In this document: positions 15,783-22,375 of the stretch, in pieces
How positions within the stretch are numbered: position 1 is the stretch's first letter
How the letters are laid out: each line of letters begins with the position of its first letter
Source of the DNA: a virus
Length of the DNA: 37,192 bases
IMG/VR virus record: IMGVR_UViG_3300021438_000041
Span: 1 to 37,192 of that record
Strand: one strand, 5' to 3'
The notes under the pieces: generated by a model
The model's database searches: none
Told to the model about the DNA's origin: nothing
Seen by the model: the letters and a program-made list of their open reading frames with translations, nothing else
Translations under genes and position numbers: made by a program

Positions 15783-16773
15783 CGTTATCACCGAGATGGC
15801 CAAGCGGCTCTGTCGCAATCACCCAGATGCCCCGGCGAGGACTCTAGCTCGCCGCCTGGTCAAGGAGTCTATGGGTGCCATCACCATTGACCAAGCCCGC
15901 AAAAGGATTGCCCGCCAGTTCGGCGTCAACGGAACGCAGAACCGCAAGGAATGCAAGCCATCCTGCCCGCGCCCTGCACGCCAGGCCGGCGAGCAGCGAG
16001 CGATGCCCAAGAGCATGGCCGAGCCGTGGACGCCGCACATCATGGACGTGCTCGGCCCGGTGGGCATCGTCAGCGACGTGCATGTGCCGTATCACTCCGA
16101 GGTTGCCGTGGCCGCTGCCATCGGCTACCTCAAGGAGCAAAACCTTTCTGGCCTACTGTTGAACGGCGACATCGCAGACTTCTACGCCATCTCGCGGTAC
16201 ATGAAAGATCCGGCGCAGCGGGATTTCAAGGGCGAGCTCGAAGCCGTGCGTGGATTTGTGGAGTGGGTACGCCACGAGTTCCCCGAAATCCCAATTGTGC
16301 TCAAAGCCGGGAATCACGAAGAGCGGTGGACGCACTGGCTGTGGCAGCACGCCGCCGAAATCAGCGACGACCCGCGAATGAGCCTTGGGGCGTGGCTGGA
16401 CTTGGACAAGCACGGCGTGACGCTTGTTGAGGATCAGCGGCCCGTGATGCTCGGCAAGTTGCCTGTGCTGCACGGACACGAGTTGCCACGCGGCATGGCC
16501 GCTCCAGTGAACGTCGCTCGTGGCGTGTTCCTGCGGACTGGCTCCAGTGGGCTAGTGGGCCATTCCCACCGCACGAGCAACCACGCCGAATCCGACATGT
16601 GGCACCACGAGACGGCTTGCTGGAGCACGGGCTGCCTGTGCGATCTGCGGCCAGATTACGCACGCATCAACCGCTGGAACTGGGGCTTCGCGATGGCCAC
16701 CGTCCACGATGGTGGTGCGTTCGACGTGCAGAACTATCGCGTGATGAGCGACGGCACAGTGCGGACTGCTTGA
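15772..16773 (+). CDS. HTH-like region fused to calcineurin-type metallophosphoesterase
   Basis: A 333-residue enzyme. Residues about 15-55 look like a small helix-turn-helix (ARTLARRLVKESMGAI, then DQARKRIARQFGV). Residues 98-270 hold the full two-metal phosphoesterase set: SDVHVPYH (D102, H104), LNGDIADF (D133), KAGNHEERW (N181, H182), LHGHELP (H234, H236) and GHSHRTS (H264, H266). Likely hydrolyses a phosphodiester or phosphomonoester; in phages this may be nucleic acid repair or removal of a modified end. GGAGG (15761-15765) supports ATG 15772. A phosphatase on a signalling nucleotide is an alternative. Confidence 0.85.
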   Translation: MAGDVITEMAKRLCRNHPDAPARTLARRLVKESMGAITIDQARKRIARQFGVNGTQNRKECKPSCPRPARQAGEQRAMPKSMAEPWTPHIMDVLGPVGIVSDVHVPYHSEVAVAAAIGYLKEQNLSGLLLNGDIADFYAISRYMKDPAQRDFKGELEAVRGFVEWVRHEFPEIPIVLKAGNHEERWTHWLWQHAAEISDDPRMSLGAWLDLDKHGVTLVEDQRPVMLGKLPVLHGHELPRGMAAPVNVARGVFLRTGSSGLVGHSHRTSNHAESDMWHHETACWSTGCLCDLRPDYARINRWNWGFAMATVHDGGAFDVQNYRVMSDGTVRTA

Positions 16774-16778
16774 CCCAC

Positions 16779-16797
16779 GCCGCAAACTGCGGCTTTC
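16779..16797 (+). terminator. Hairpin after the phosphoesterase gene
   Basis: GCCGCA (16779-16784) and TGCGGC (16788-16793) pair around a 3-nt loop and are followed by TTTCC. It directly follows the stop codon. Weak T-tract, so partial termination at most. Confidence 0.4.
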
Positions 16798-16820
16798 CAG
16801 ATGTCAGAAAATGGGAAACC

Positions 16821-17366
16821 ATGACCAACGACATGCTTGATGCGAACGATTTGCTTCGCGCCGCCGTGGCCGCTCGACGTGAGGCCCAGGCCGCAGGCAA
16901 ACCGCACGAAGAGTGGTACGACGTGTCGCCGGCGGCGACAGAACCTAGGCACATTGATGCAAGTACCGAGGAAACGCAACACGTCAAGTGGGACCGCCTT
17001 GCCGACGAGCCGTACATCGAGGACTTGCTTGAGCAGCAGCGCCTGCGTGGCGACGGGCTCACGCGGGAGCAGCCCGGTTCGCTGCCGTTCCTTGAACTGC
17101 TGGAAGAGCTGCGGACGCTGCATCTCTCCAAGAGCCAAGATTACGGCTCCGAGTCGGACCCGCTAGCCAACATCCGCCAGGGTGCTGAGTTCGTGGGCAT
17201 TGAGCCGTGGCGTGGCTGCATGGTTCGAGTGGCCGACAAGGTGCAGCGGCTCAAGACGTACTGCCGCACCGGGCGACTCGTTCACGAAGGCGTGCGGGAC
17301 ACGCTGCTGGATCTCGCGGCGTACTCGTTGCTGGCCATCGTGTTGTTTGATGAGGGGGCGAAGTGA
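16821..17366 (+). CDS. MazG-like / DUF1599 (nucleotide modification associated) protein
   Basis: The C-terminal half of this 181-residue protein has the conserved pattern LSKSQDYGSESDPLANI, then GIEPWRGCMVRVADKVQRL and EGVRDTLLDLAAYSLLAIVL, which is the DUF1599 (Nmad1) and MazG-like NTP pyrophosphatase style of all-alpha fold, with Asp/Glu residues (D108, D140, D160, D164) placed to bind metal. The N-terminal 85 residues are unmatched and charged. Likely acts on nucleotides: house-cleaning of dNTPs or feeding base modification. ATG 16821 is preferred because the upstream frame is antisense-like noise; a short MSENGKP frame precedes it. Confidence 0.72.
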   Translation: MTNDMLDANDLLRAAVAARREAQAAGKPHEEWYDVSPAATEPRHIDASTEETQHVKWDRLADEPYIEDLLEQQRLRGDGLTREQPGSLPFLELLEELRTLHLSKSQDYGSESDPLANIRQGAEFVGIEPWRGCMVRVADKVQRLKTYCRTGRLVHEGVRDTLLDLAAYSLLAIVLFDEGAK

Positions 17367-17545
17367 GCCAGCCTCTCACGCCCGACGACTTGTCCACGAT
17401 GGAGCAGGCCGCCCGCCGTTTCTCTGGAGCTTATACCGGCACGAGCGGCACGCTGGCTGGGTACGTCATCCTGCTGCTGCGAGAGGTGCAGCGGCTCAAG
17501 GTGGCGGCGGCCGTGAAAGAAAACGAGCCGCCGATTTCTTACTGA
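17363..17545 (+). CDS. Small protein of unknown function
   Basis: A 60-residue frame with GTG in the GTGA overlap with the MazG-like gene, so probably translated by coupling. One amphipathic helix (TLAGYVILLLREVQRLKVA) could be a coiled coil or membrane-peripheral segment. No family recognised. It is the last + strand gene before the convergent integrase. Confidence 0.5.
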   Translation: MSQPLTPDDLSTMEQAARRFSGAYTGTSGTLAGYVILLLREVQRLKVAAAVKENEPPISY

Positions 17546-17546
17546 G

Positions 17547-17607
17547 CCGGGCGGCGGGTTGAGGCGACGTGTTTCTCCCTTTCCACGTCGCTTCCCCGCC
17601 TGCCCGG
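17547..17607. terminator. Long hairpin between convergent genes (bidirectional terminator)
   Basis: CCGGGC (17547-17552) and GGCGGG (17553-17558) pair with GCCCGG (17602-17607) and CCCGCC (17595-17600), with one bulged T; an inner perfect stem GCGACGTG (17564-17571) with CACGTCGC (17584-17591) closes a 12-nt C/T-rich loop. It fills the gap between the + strand gene ending 17545 and the - strand integrase ending 17635. A structure usable from both strands is what a convergent junction needs; no T-tract, so possibly Rho-assisted. Confidence 0.6.
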
Positions 17608-17634
17608 CCCGTGTCACGTTTTGTGGCAGGAAAA

Positions 17635-18546
17635 CTAGGCGGCAGTCGGTGGTTCTCCAAGGTTCAAGGCCGGCAGGCAGTCCACACTGCTCTGTTCCGT
17701 GGGACAGATGGTGGGGTCAACGTACCGCTCTTGGAGTTTCGGATCGCTGTGGTCGAGCACCTGGGTGGCTGCCGCCGTACCGCCCGCTAGGGCTGCGTAG
17801 GAGGCCCGTGTACGCCTTAGGCCGTGGAATCCCCGGTACTTCACCTCGGCCAGCCTGCAGAGCAGTTTTAGGCTCGTCCAGAGCGATCCCCTGGCACGGT
17901 CCCACGGCCATACCAGTTCTTCGGGCTGGCCAGCCTGCGGCTCCATCATCTTGGCCAAGTCGGGCGTAAAGTCCCGTTCAATGTCGTGCGTCTGCCCCTT
18001 GCGGGTTTCGCCAAGGAACCGGACCCGTCGCCGGCCTAGGTCTACTTCTCCCCACCGAAGCGACAGCAACGCGGTTGCCCGTTCCCCGGTGCAGTAGGCC
18101 ATGTAGATCAGCGAACTCCACCACCAGGCGGACGGCTTGCCGCCCGTCTTGCCGTTCCGACGCCGGGCCTGCCGGATCATCTTCGCCACGTCTTCGGACG
18201 TGTACGCCCGCCCCGTGGGGATGGACTTGGCAACCTTGATGCGTGGCAACTCGGGGAAGTCCTTCGCCCACCGTTTTCTGGCCGCCAGATTCCACGCCGC
18301 CTGCAGCATCACCTTGTCCTTCTGCACGCTCGCCGGCCGCACGGGCTTGCCGCGCCACGACTGCGTAGCACGCCATCTGAGGTACCGGCTGATCACCAAG
18401 TCATCCAAGTCCGCCACAGTCGGCTCGTGGCCTAGGAACGCACGCAGGCGGTCCAGCAGCATCGAGTACAGGGCCGCCGTCTTCGGGTTGAGGTTTCGCA
18501 AGTCTGAGTACCGCTCGAACAGTTCTTTCAGCGTCATCGGTTCCAT
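17635..18546 (-). CDS. int: Tyrosine integrase
   Basis: Site-specific recombinase for integration and excision. The 303-residue protein has an N-terminal core-binding domain (about 5-100) and a catalytic domain with R156 in YCTGERATALLSLRW, a Lys near 183 (ETRKGQ), H241 and R244 in FHGLRRTRASY, H266 in LDHSD and nucleophile Y275 in ERYVDP. AAGGAG lies 6-7 bp before ATG 18546, so I choose that start; ATG 18564 would add MAKEKT. It is the only - strand gene. The host target and attP core cannot be read from this window alone; attP is often beside int, here probably within 17546-17634 or 18547-18754. Confidence 0.92.
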   Translation of the reverse strand: MEPMTLKELFERYSDLRNLNPKTAALYSMLLDRLRAFLGHEPTVADLDDLVISRYLRWRATQSWRGKPVRPASVQKDKVMLQAAWNLAARKRWAKDFPELPRIKVAKSIPTGRAYTSEDVAKMIRQARRRNGKTGGKPSAWWWSSLIYMAYCTGERATALLSLRWGEVDLGRRRVRFLGETRKGQTHDIERDFTPDLAKMMEPQAGQPEELVWPWDRARGSLWTSLKLLCRLAEVKYRGFHGLRRTRASYAALAGGTAAATQVLDHSDPKLQERYVDPTICPTEQSSVDCLPALNLGEPPTAA

Positions 18547-18564
18547 CGTCTTCTCCTTTGCCAT

Positions 18565-18582
18565 AGTGTACAAAAATACACT
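18565..18582. promoter_or_regulatory. Inverted repeat in the int leader, candidate operator
   Basis: AGTGTA (18565-18570) and TACACT (18577-18582) form a perfect 6-bp inverted repeat around CAAAAA, 19 bp upstream of the integrase start. Read on the - strand, TACACT could serve as a -10 element, so a protein bound here would block int. Half-site symmetry suits a dimeric repressor or excisionase. Confidence 0.5.
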
Positions 18583-18710
18583 GGACAAAACGACGACTCC
18601 CCTCGCCTCCACTCATACTTTGCCCAGCACCCAACTATCGGCGCTCGGCCGTTCCGATTCTGCGGGACGTGTCGGGATGGCGATTTGCGGGGGCTGGGCG
18701 CTCGGACAGT

Positions 18711-18738
18711 TTGATTTGCAAAGACGTGACGATACGAT
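18711..18738 (+). promoter_or_regulatory. Candidate promoter of the excisionase-like gene
   Basis: TTGATT (18711-18716) and TACGAT (18733-18738) are spaced 16 bp. The stretch TGCAAAGAC plus CGATA (from 18717) is closely similar to the promoters at 19108 and 20198, which is the main support. The promoter is close to the ribosome-binding site at 18740, so the transcript leader would be very short. Confidence 0.4.
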
Positions 18739-18754
18739 TGGAGGCATGATCGCC

Positions 18755-19063
18755 ATGGCCAACCCATTCGCCGACTACTTCACCGTCAGACAGACGATGG
18801 AGGCTATTGATGCGCTGGCCCCCAGCACGGTCACGCGGCTCGTCTATGACGAAGACCGCCCCAAGCCCGATGGGAAGCGGCTCGCTGGAAAGCTCATCGA
18901 GGGCCACGGCTGGATGATCCAAAAGAAGAGCGTGGCCAAGTACCTTGAGGAAGAGGCCGCCAAGAGCCCTGGCGTCGGCTATCCAAGGGGCCGCAGCCGC
19001 AAAGCCGAAAAGGCAAAGGCCGCTCCCAAGGCCAAGCGAGCCCGCAAAGCCACCCGATCCTGA
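18755..19063 (+). CDS. Excisionase-like winged HTH protein with basic tail
   Basis: A 102-residue protein: DYFTVRQTMEAIDALAPSTV then TRLVYDEDRPKPDGKRL and MIQKKSVAKYLEEEA is the layout of the MerR/excisionase winged helix (helix-turn-helix, wing, then a helix that begins with a KxSV motif). The last 25 residues are rich in Lys, Ala and Arg, histone-tail-like, which would add non-specific DNA affinity. Encoded divergently from int, as lambda-type xis or a lysogeny regulator often is. GGAGG (18740-18744) suits ATG 18755; ATG 18746 is too close. Directional control of Int or transcriptional control are both possible. Confidence 0.75.
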   Translation: MANPFADYFTVRQTMEAIDALAPSTVTRLVYDEDRPKPDGKRLAGKLIEGHGWMIQKKSVAKYLEEEAAKSPGVGYPRGRSRKAEKAKAAPKAKRARKATRS

Positions 19064-19083
19064 CGGATTTTTTTGAAAATCCG
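19064..19083 (+). terminator. Hairpin right after the excisionase-like stop
   Basis: CGGATTTT (19064-19071) and AAAATCCG (19076-19083) are perfectly complementary around TTTG and start at the base after the stop codon. The T and A runs inside the stem resemble a terminator usable in both directions, although no T-tract follows on the + strand. Confidence 0.55.
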
Positions 19084-19106
19084 CATTTCTCCCGGCATTT
19101 AGCCCT

Positions 19107-19136
19107 ATTGCATATGCAATGATCCGCCGATATAAC
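19107..19136 (+). promoter_or_regulatory. Early promoter with 14-bp palindromic operator over the -35
   Basis: TTGCAT (19108-19113) and TATAAC (19131-19136) are spaced 17 bp, a good sigma70-type promoter for the gene at 19189. A perfect 14-bp palindrome ATTGCATATGCAAT (19107-19120) covers the -35 element, so bound repressor would shut the promoter. The sequence TGCAATGATCCGCCGATATA is shared in part with 18717 and 20206. Confidence 0.65.
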
Positions 19137-19188
19137 TGGTGCATGCGAGCGAATGAGACTCGCGGCCAAAAAACAAGGGAACGAAACG

Positions 19189-19431
19189 ATGAACCGCCTG
19201 ACTCACCAGAAGGTTTCCAACATCTTGCGGTTTGCCGGATTCAAGGCCCGCAAGATCACACGCCGTGAGCACTTTTTTGGATACAGCGTCTCGCAGCACG
19301 GCAAGGCCGTCGCAATCTTGTGCGGTTCCGAGTATCAGCCGGAAGCCGTCCGCCAAGCGATTGAGGCTGCTGGTCTGACCGTCGTTGTTCGCCCAGGCAC
19401 GTCGGAAGATTGCCTGTTTGTTGTCGCCTGA
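19189..19431 (+). CDS. Small early protein of unknown function
   Basis: An 80-residue protein beginning MNRLTHQKVSNILRF, with beta segments and a final VVVRPGTSEDCLFVVA. AGGGA lies about 9 bp before ATG 19189; ATG 19153 in phase would start very close to the expected transcript start. First gene under the operator-bearing promoter, so immediate-early expression is likely. Mixed alpha/beta, weakly basic; no family recognised. Confidence 0.6.
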   Translation: MNRLTHQKVSNILRFAGFKARKITRREHFFGYSVSQHGKAVAILCGSEYQPEAVRQAIEAAGLTVVVRPGTSEDCLFVVA

Positions 19432-19498
19432 AAAAGCATTTGAGGCATGCCCGTAGACTCTGCATCACGCAAAGCACAGCCACCAAGGAAGAATTCTT

Positions 19499-20026
19499 AT
19501 GGGTTACGTTTCCTCTCGCGAAATTGAGCGTGCAAGGGAAGTCGCCAGGTACACGGTCCACGCAGCCATCGACCGCGTGTGCGGAAAGATCAGTAAGCGA
19601 GAATGGGACGAGATCAAGTTCTCTGGCGTTTGCTACCCAGACCCGATGCTTTCGCACGAAGCTGCGAGCGAACTCCTGCGGGGCAAGCTTGAGGACTTGC
19701 AGTACGTGGATGCCAGATTTCTCGACAACTACATTGAGGTCACATACAAAAAGCGCGCTGAAGGATCGCCGCGACTGGCTCCGACAGACAAAGAAGGTGC
19801 TTCCATTGAGCAGATATATGCACCTGAACGCATTGAGGTTAGCGGGCATCCGCTCCTCCTTACGGTCGAGTGGAAGCATCCGCACCGTATTGACACATCG
19901 CGCCCGTTTCAGACAGAGCTTCGGCGACTCCAGGCATTAGTTGACGCAGGAAAGATGAGCCGTGAAGCGATGGTAGATGCCGTCTCGCGCGCAACTGCAA
20001 CGTTTGGCATCAGCCTCACTGACTGA
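19499..20026 (+). CDS. Early protein of unknown function
   Basis: A 175-residue protein with AAGGAAG about 8 bp before the ATG. Residues 1-60 are helical (REIERAREVARYTVHAAIDR), the middle is acidic and the last 30 residues form a Glu/Arg-rich helix ending in a Thr/Phe/Gly tail (TATFGISLTD). No motif I can name. It lies in the early cluster, so anti-host or regulatory roles are possible but unsupported. Confidence 0.62.
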   Translation: MGYVSSREIERAREVARYTVHAAIDRVCGKISKREWDEIKFSGVCYPDPMLSHEAASELLRGKLEDLQYVDARFLDNYIEVTYKKRAEGSPRLAPTDKEGASIEQIYAPERIEVSGHPLLLTVEWKHPHRIDTSRPFQTELRRLQALVDAGKMSREAMVDAVSRATATFGISLTD

Positions 20027-20057
20027 TCAGCAAAAGAACTTGGCCAAGGAGGGCCAC

Positions 20058-20201
20058 ATGACACGCCGCTGTAACGCCGCCCTGCAATCGCTCGTCCTTG
20101 TCCGCATCGGCCAGGAGCTCGGCTGCGACTCCGCCGCCGCTCGCGCCGTGCATGACCTTCTCGAACTGCTGGCGAACGTCGCCGGCGTTCTCGCACGTTG
20201 A
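20058..20201 (+). CDS. Very small early protein
   Basis: A 47-residue frame with an excellent ribosome-binding site (AAGGAGGG, 20046-20053, then 4 bp plus ATG). Sequence MTRRCNAALQSLVLVRIGQE then a helical AARAVHDLLELLANVAGVLA. Probably a single amphipathic helix pair. Unknown function; the strong start signal is the reason to accept it. Confidence 0.5.
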   Translation: MTRRCNAALQSLVLVRIGQELGCDSAAARAVHDLLELLANVAGVLAR

Positions 20202-20225
20202 CTTATGCAAAGACCGCCGTATACA
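20198..20225 (+). promoter_or_regulatory. Early promoter (second copy of the motif)
   Basis: TTGACT (20198-20203) and TATACA (20220-20225) are spaced 16 bp. The block TATGCAAAGACCGCCGTATA (20204-20223) is nearly the same as in the promoter at 19108. It starts at the end of the 47-residue gene, so transcription would cover the gap before 20381. Confidence 0.6.
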
Positions 20226-20321
20226 TATGCACGCATCATCCAATACGAAAGCCGCTACCTATACAAAACTTCGACTCCCCAACTTGATGTTTTCCCCGAG
20301 CGCCACGCACCAAAATCCGAT

Positions 20322-20349
20322 TTGACGAACCAGTGCACGCCCGTATAGT
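20322..20349 (+). promoter_or_regulatory. Early promoter upstream of the 78-residue gene
   Basis: TTGACG (20322-20327) and TATAGT (20344-20349) are spaced 16 bp, with the same CCG directly before the -10 as the other two early promoters. The 20226-20321 stretch between the promoters has no gene with a start signal and might give a short RNA. Confidence 0.6.
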
Positions 20350-20380
20350 TGCCCCACCACAACGAAGTAGGAGTCACCCA

Positions 20381-20617
20381 ATGATCGTGAACAACACATC
20401 GCCCCACGAAAACGAGTACCTCGCCGCCGTCGCTGGCCTTGGCGAGCAGACGCCGAGCCCCGCCAAGCGAGTCACCTACGCCATCGGCGACTTCGTCAGC
20501 GGCATGTCTGGCGGCAAGCGGTGGAGCGGCCGGATCTGGAACGTCGAGGGCGACCGGCTCTCCATTGAGATCGACGGCGGCTGGATCGCGGTAAGTGCCA
20601 GAGATGTCACTCATTGA
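20381..20617 (+). CDS. Small early protein, possible SH3-like barrel
   Basis: A 78-residue protein with AGGAG (20369-20373) 7 bp before ATG 20381. Residues 28-78 (RVTYAIGDFVSGMSGGKRWS, then IWNVEGDRLSIEIDGGWIAV) look like a small beta barrel of SH3/KOW style. The last codons overlap the first copy of the hairpin repeat at 20591. Function unknown. Confidence 0.6.
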   Translation: MIVNNTSPHENEYLAAVAGLGEQTPSPAKRVTYAIGDFVSGMSGGKRWSGRIWNVEGDRLSIEIDGGWIAVSARDVTH

Positions 20618-20650
20618 GCCGTTTTGGGCAGTAAGTGCCAGCAATGGCAC
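20591..20650 (+). repeat. Two palindromic repeats exactly 40 bp apart (RNA hairpins or operators)
   Basis: GTAAGTGCCA occurs at 20591-20600 and 20631-20640, each followed by a matching half: GTGCCA-GAGA-TGTCAC (20595-20610, one mismatch) and GTGCCA-GCAA-TGGCAC (20635-20650, perfect). As RNA both would be 6-bp hairpins with GNRA tetraloops; as DNA they are dyads four helical turns apart. The first lies over the end of the upstream gene. Confidence 0.65.
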
Positions 20651-20655
20651 CACGA

Positions 20656-20710
20656 AAGGAGTGCGGCGTTTAGCGGAGCTATTCGTCGCAAGGAGTGCGG
20701 TGGAACCGCA
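20656..20710 (+). repeat. Direct repeat and hairpin in the leader of the RecT-like gene
   Basis: AAGGAGTGCGG occurs at 20656-20666 and 20690-20700. The second copy runs into a hairpin TGCGGT-GGA-ACCGCA (20696-20710). Together with the dyads just upstream they make up most of the 166-bp gap before the ATG at 20784; AAAGGACGC near 20772 is the actual ribosome-binding site. Confidence 0.55.
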
Positions 20711-20783
20711 GTAGCAGGGACGCACTGAACAACCCGCCGAGCAGGACGCAGAGCGGGCATTTCACAACAGCAAAGGACGCAGC

Positions 20784-21620
20784 ATGAGCACGGAAATCAG
20801 CACACAGCGGGCCAGCGGCTTGGCCCTTCAATCGTTCGACGACGCCTTCCGGTTCTCCAAGATGGTGGCGGCTTCTGAGTTCGCCCCAAAGGACTTCAAG
20901 GGCAAGCCGGAATCCTGCCTGCTGGCCATCCAGCACGGGAGCGAAGTGGGCCTGTCGCCCATGCAGAGCCTGCAGTCAATCGCCGTCATCAACGGCCGGC
21001 CGACGATTTGGGGAGACGCGGCCCTGGCCCTGGTGCAGAGCAGCCCCGTCTGCGAGTACGTCCGCGAGTACACGGAAGGTGACGGCGACAACATGGCCGC
21101 CGTCTGCGAAGCCAAGCGGCGTGGATACCCGGCACCAACGACGGTGCGGTTCTCGGTGGCCGACGCCAAGAAAGCCGGCTTGTGGGGCAAGTCTGGCCCG
21201 TGGACGCAGTACCCGGTTCGCATGCTCCAGCTGCGGGCTCGCGGCTTCGCCCTGCGTAACGCCTTCGCGGACGCCCTGCGTGGGCTGATCACGGCCGAGG
21301 AGGCTCAGGACTACCCGACGCCCGAGCCGGCCAAGGAGCCCGTCGTGGTGCGGCCCAAGTTCCCCGAGCCGAGCACTCCGCAGCCGCTTGAGGATGACCC
21401 GATGGCGAAGGCCAAGATCGCCGTGAACCGTGCCGCGACGGTGGCGGACTTGAACCGTCTTCGCTCGCTTGTGCAGCAACGCCGGAACGAAGGCAAGTTC
21501 ACCGAGGCCCAGCACAAGGAGCTTGTGGCCTTGATGATCGGCAAGGCCGAAATGCTGCCAGACGACGACACCGGCCTGGCGTTCGAGCACGAAGCCGCTC
21601 AGCACGAGGTGCAGGCATGA
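20784..21620 (+). CDS. recT: RecT-like single-strand annealing protein
   Basis: Recombinase that pairs single strands during phage recombination. The 278-residue protein shows the RecT pattern: helical start, GSEVGLSPMQSLQSIAVING, RPTIWGDAALALVQSS, then VADAKKAGLWGKSGPWTQYP, RMLQLRARGFALRNAFADAL and RGLITAEEAQD. The C-terminal 80 residues are Pro-rich, then helical and acidic. No partner exonuclease (YqaJ or RecE type) is visible nearby, so a host nuclease may supply single strands. It heads the replication block and the next gene overlaps its stop. Confidence 0.8.
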   Translation: MSTEISTQRASGLALQSFDDAFRFSKMVAASEFAPKDFKGKPESCLLAIQHGSEVGLSPMQSLQSIAVINGRPTIWGDAALALVQSSPVCEYVREYTEGDGDNMAAVCEAKRRGYPAPTTVRFSVADAKKAGLWGKSGPWTQYPVRMLQLRARGFALRNAFADALRGLITAEEAQDYPTPEPAKEPVVVRPKFPEPSTPQPLEDDPMAKAKIAVNRAATVADLNRLRSLVQQRRNEGKFTEAQHKELVALMIGKAEMLPDDDTGLAFEHEAAQHEVQA

Positions 21621-21823
21621 GCCGCTTCCCCACCATCAAGGACGTTATCGAGTGGCTCCACAACGAGGAGCAGCCCGGCATGGCCCTGACAGTCGAGACG
21701 ATGCGAATGAACTACGAGCGTCTGCGCGAGGAGAACCAGCGGACGGTGGACGCCTACAACGAGCTGATGAACAAGCACTACCCGGCTCGTCGTGAGCACG
21801 GCCCTGTGTGGACGGGGGACTGA
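21617..21823 (+). CDS. Small helical protein of unknown function
   Basis: A 68-residue protein with ATGA overlap to the RecT-like gene. A long charged helix (residues 20-50: ALTVETMRMNYERLREENQR) is likely a coiled coil. C-terminal part has Tyr, Pro and Arg. It may partner the annealing protein, judging only from the coupling. Confidence 0.55.
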   Translation: MSRFPTIKDVIEWLHNEEQPGMALTVETMRMNYERLREENQRTVDAYNELMNKHYPARREHGPVWTGD

Positions 21824-21832
21824 AACAACGCC

Positions 21833-21845
21833 ACGCCATTGGCGT
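21833..21845. promoter_or_regulatory. 13-bp palindrome after the helical protein
   Basis: ACGCCA-T-TGGCGT is a perfect odd palindrome 10 bp after the stop at 21823, in a 167-bp gap otherwise lacking clear signals. Operator or short hairpin; the same ACGCCA/TGGCGT halves occur at 36410-36436 with a longer loop. Confidence 0.4.
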
Positions 21846-21990
21846 AGTCGGCTTGCCGATCAGCCGCAGTGGCCGCTCAGCGGGAGTAGCGACACCACCA
21901 CCGCAGTTGAGGCCAATGGATGAACCCTCCTTGCCCGTGGTGACTCAACCGGATGCCGCACGTCACGCGGCCAAAACACAAGGACGTGCC

Positions 21991-22326
21991 ATGAACCACT
22001 ACGACATCGACACCGAGCCACTTCCGCTCTTCGCGGCTCGAGCCCCCAGCGTCAACGGCTCGCCCACCTCGGCGGCAGCTGCGGACTCGCTGACGCCTGC
22101 CACGCTGAACGCGATGCAGCGGCGCGTCTACGAGTTCCTCAAGTGGCGCGGTGATACCGGGGCCACTGACGAGGAGATCCAGATTGAACTTGAGATGAAC
22201 CCGAGCACGCAGCGGCCACGTCGCGTTGAGCTCGCCCGAAAAGGGCTCGTCGTGGAGTGCGGATCGCGGCGGACGACGAGCGGACGGATGGCGGGGATTT
22301 GGCGAATCACGGCGGCGTCACGTTGA
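21991..22326 (+). CDS. Winged helix DNA-binding protein
   Basis: A 111-residue protein; residues about 45-108 form a winged helix: MQRRVYEFLKWRGDTGATDE, then TQRPRRVELARKGLVVECGS and a wing with RRTTSGRMAGIWRI. AAGGA lies 8 bp before ATG 21991; in-frame starts upstream such as 21916 lack a site. Likely a regulator of the replication module or a helper that marks DNA. The family resembles phage HTH proteins with a terminal wing; target unknown. Confidence 0.65.
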   Translation: MNHYDIDTEPLPLFAARAPSVNGSPTSAAAADSLTPATLNAMQRRVYEFLKWRGDTGATDEEIQIELEMNPSTQRPRRVELARKGLVVECGSRRTTSGRMAGIWRITAASR

Positions 22327-22375
22327 CGTGCGGCCGGTTTTGGAACGGAAAACAGAATCACGGAAAGGACTTCTG

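Noticed and set aside
18137-18754. Longer N-terminus for the excisionase-like protein, antisense to int
   Set aside because: The upstream extension is the antisense of the integrase; the ribosome-binding site at 18740 sets the start at 18755.
20227-20325. 32-codon frame after the promoter at 20198
   Set aside because: Its ATG lies upstream of the expected transcript start and has no ribosome-binding site.
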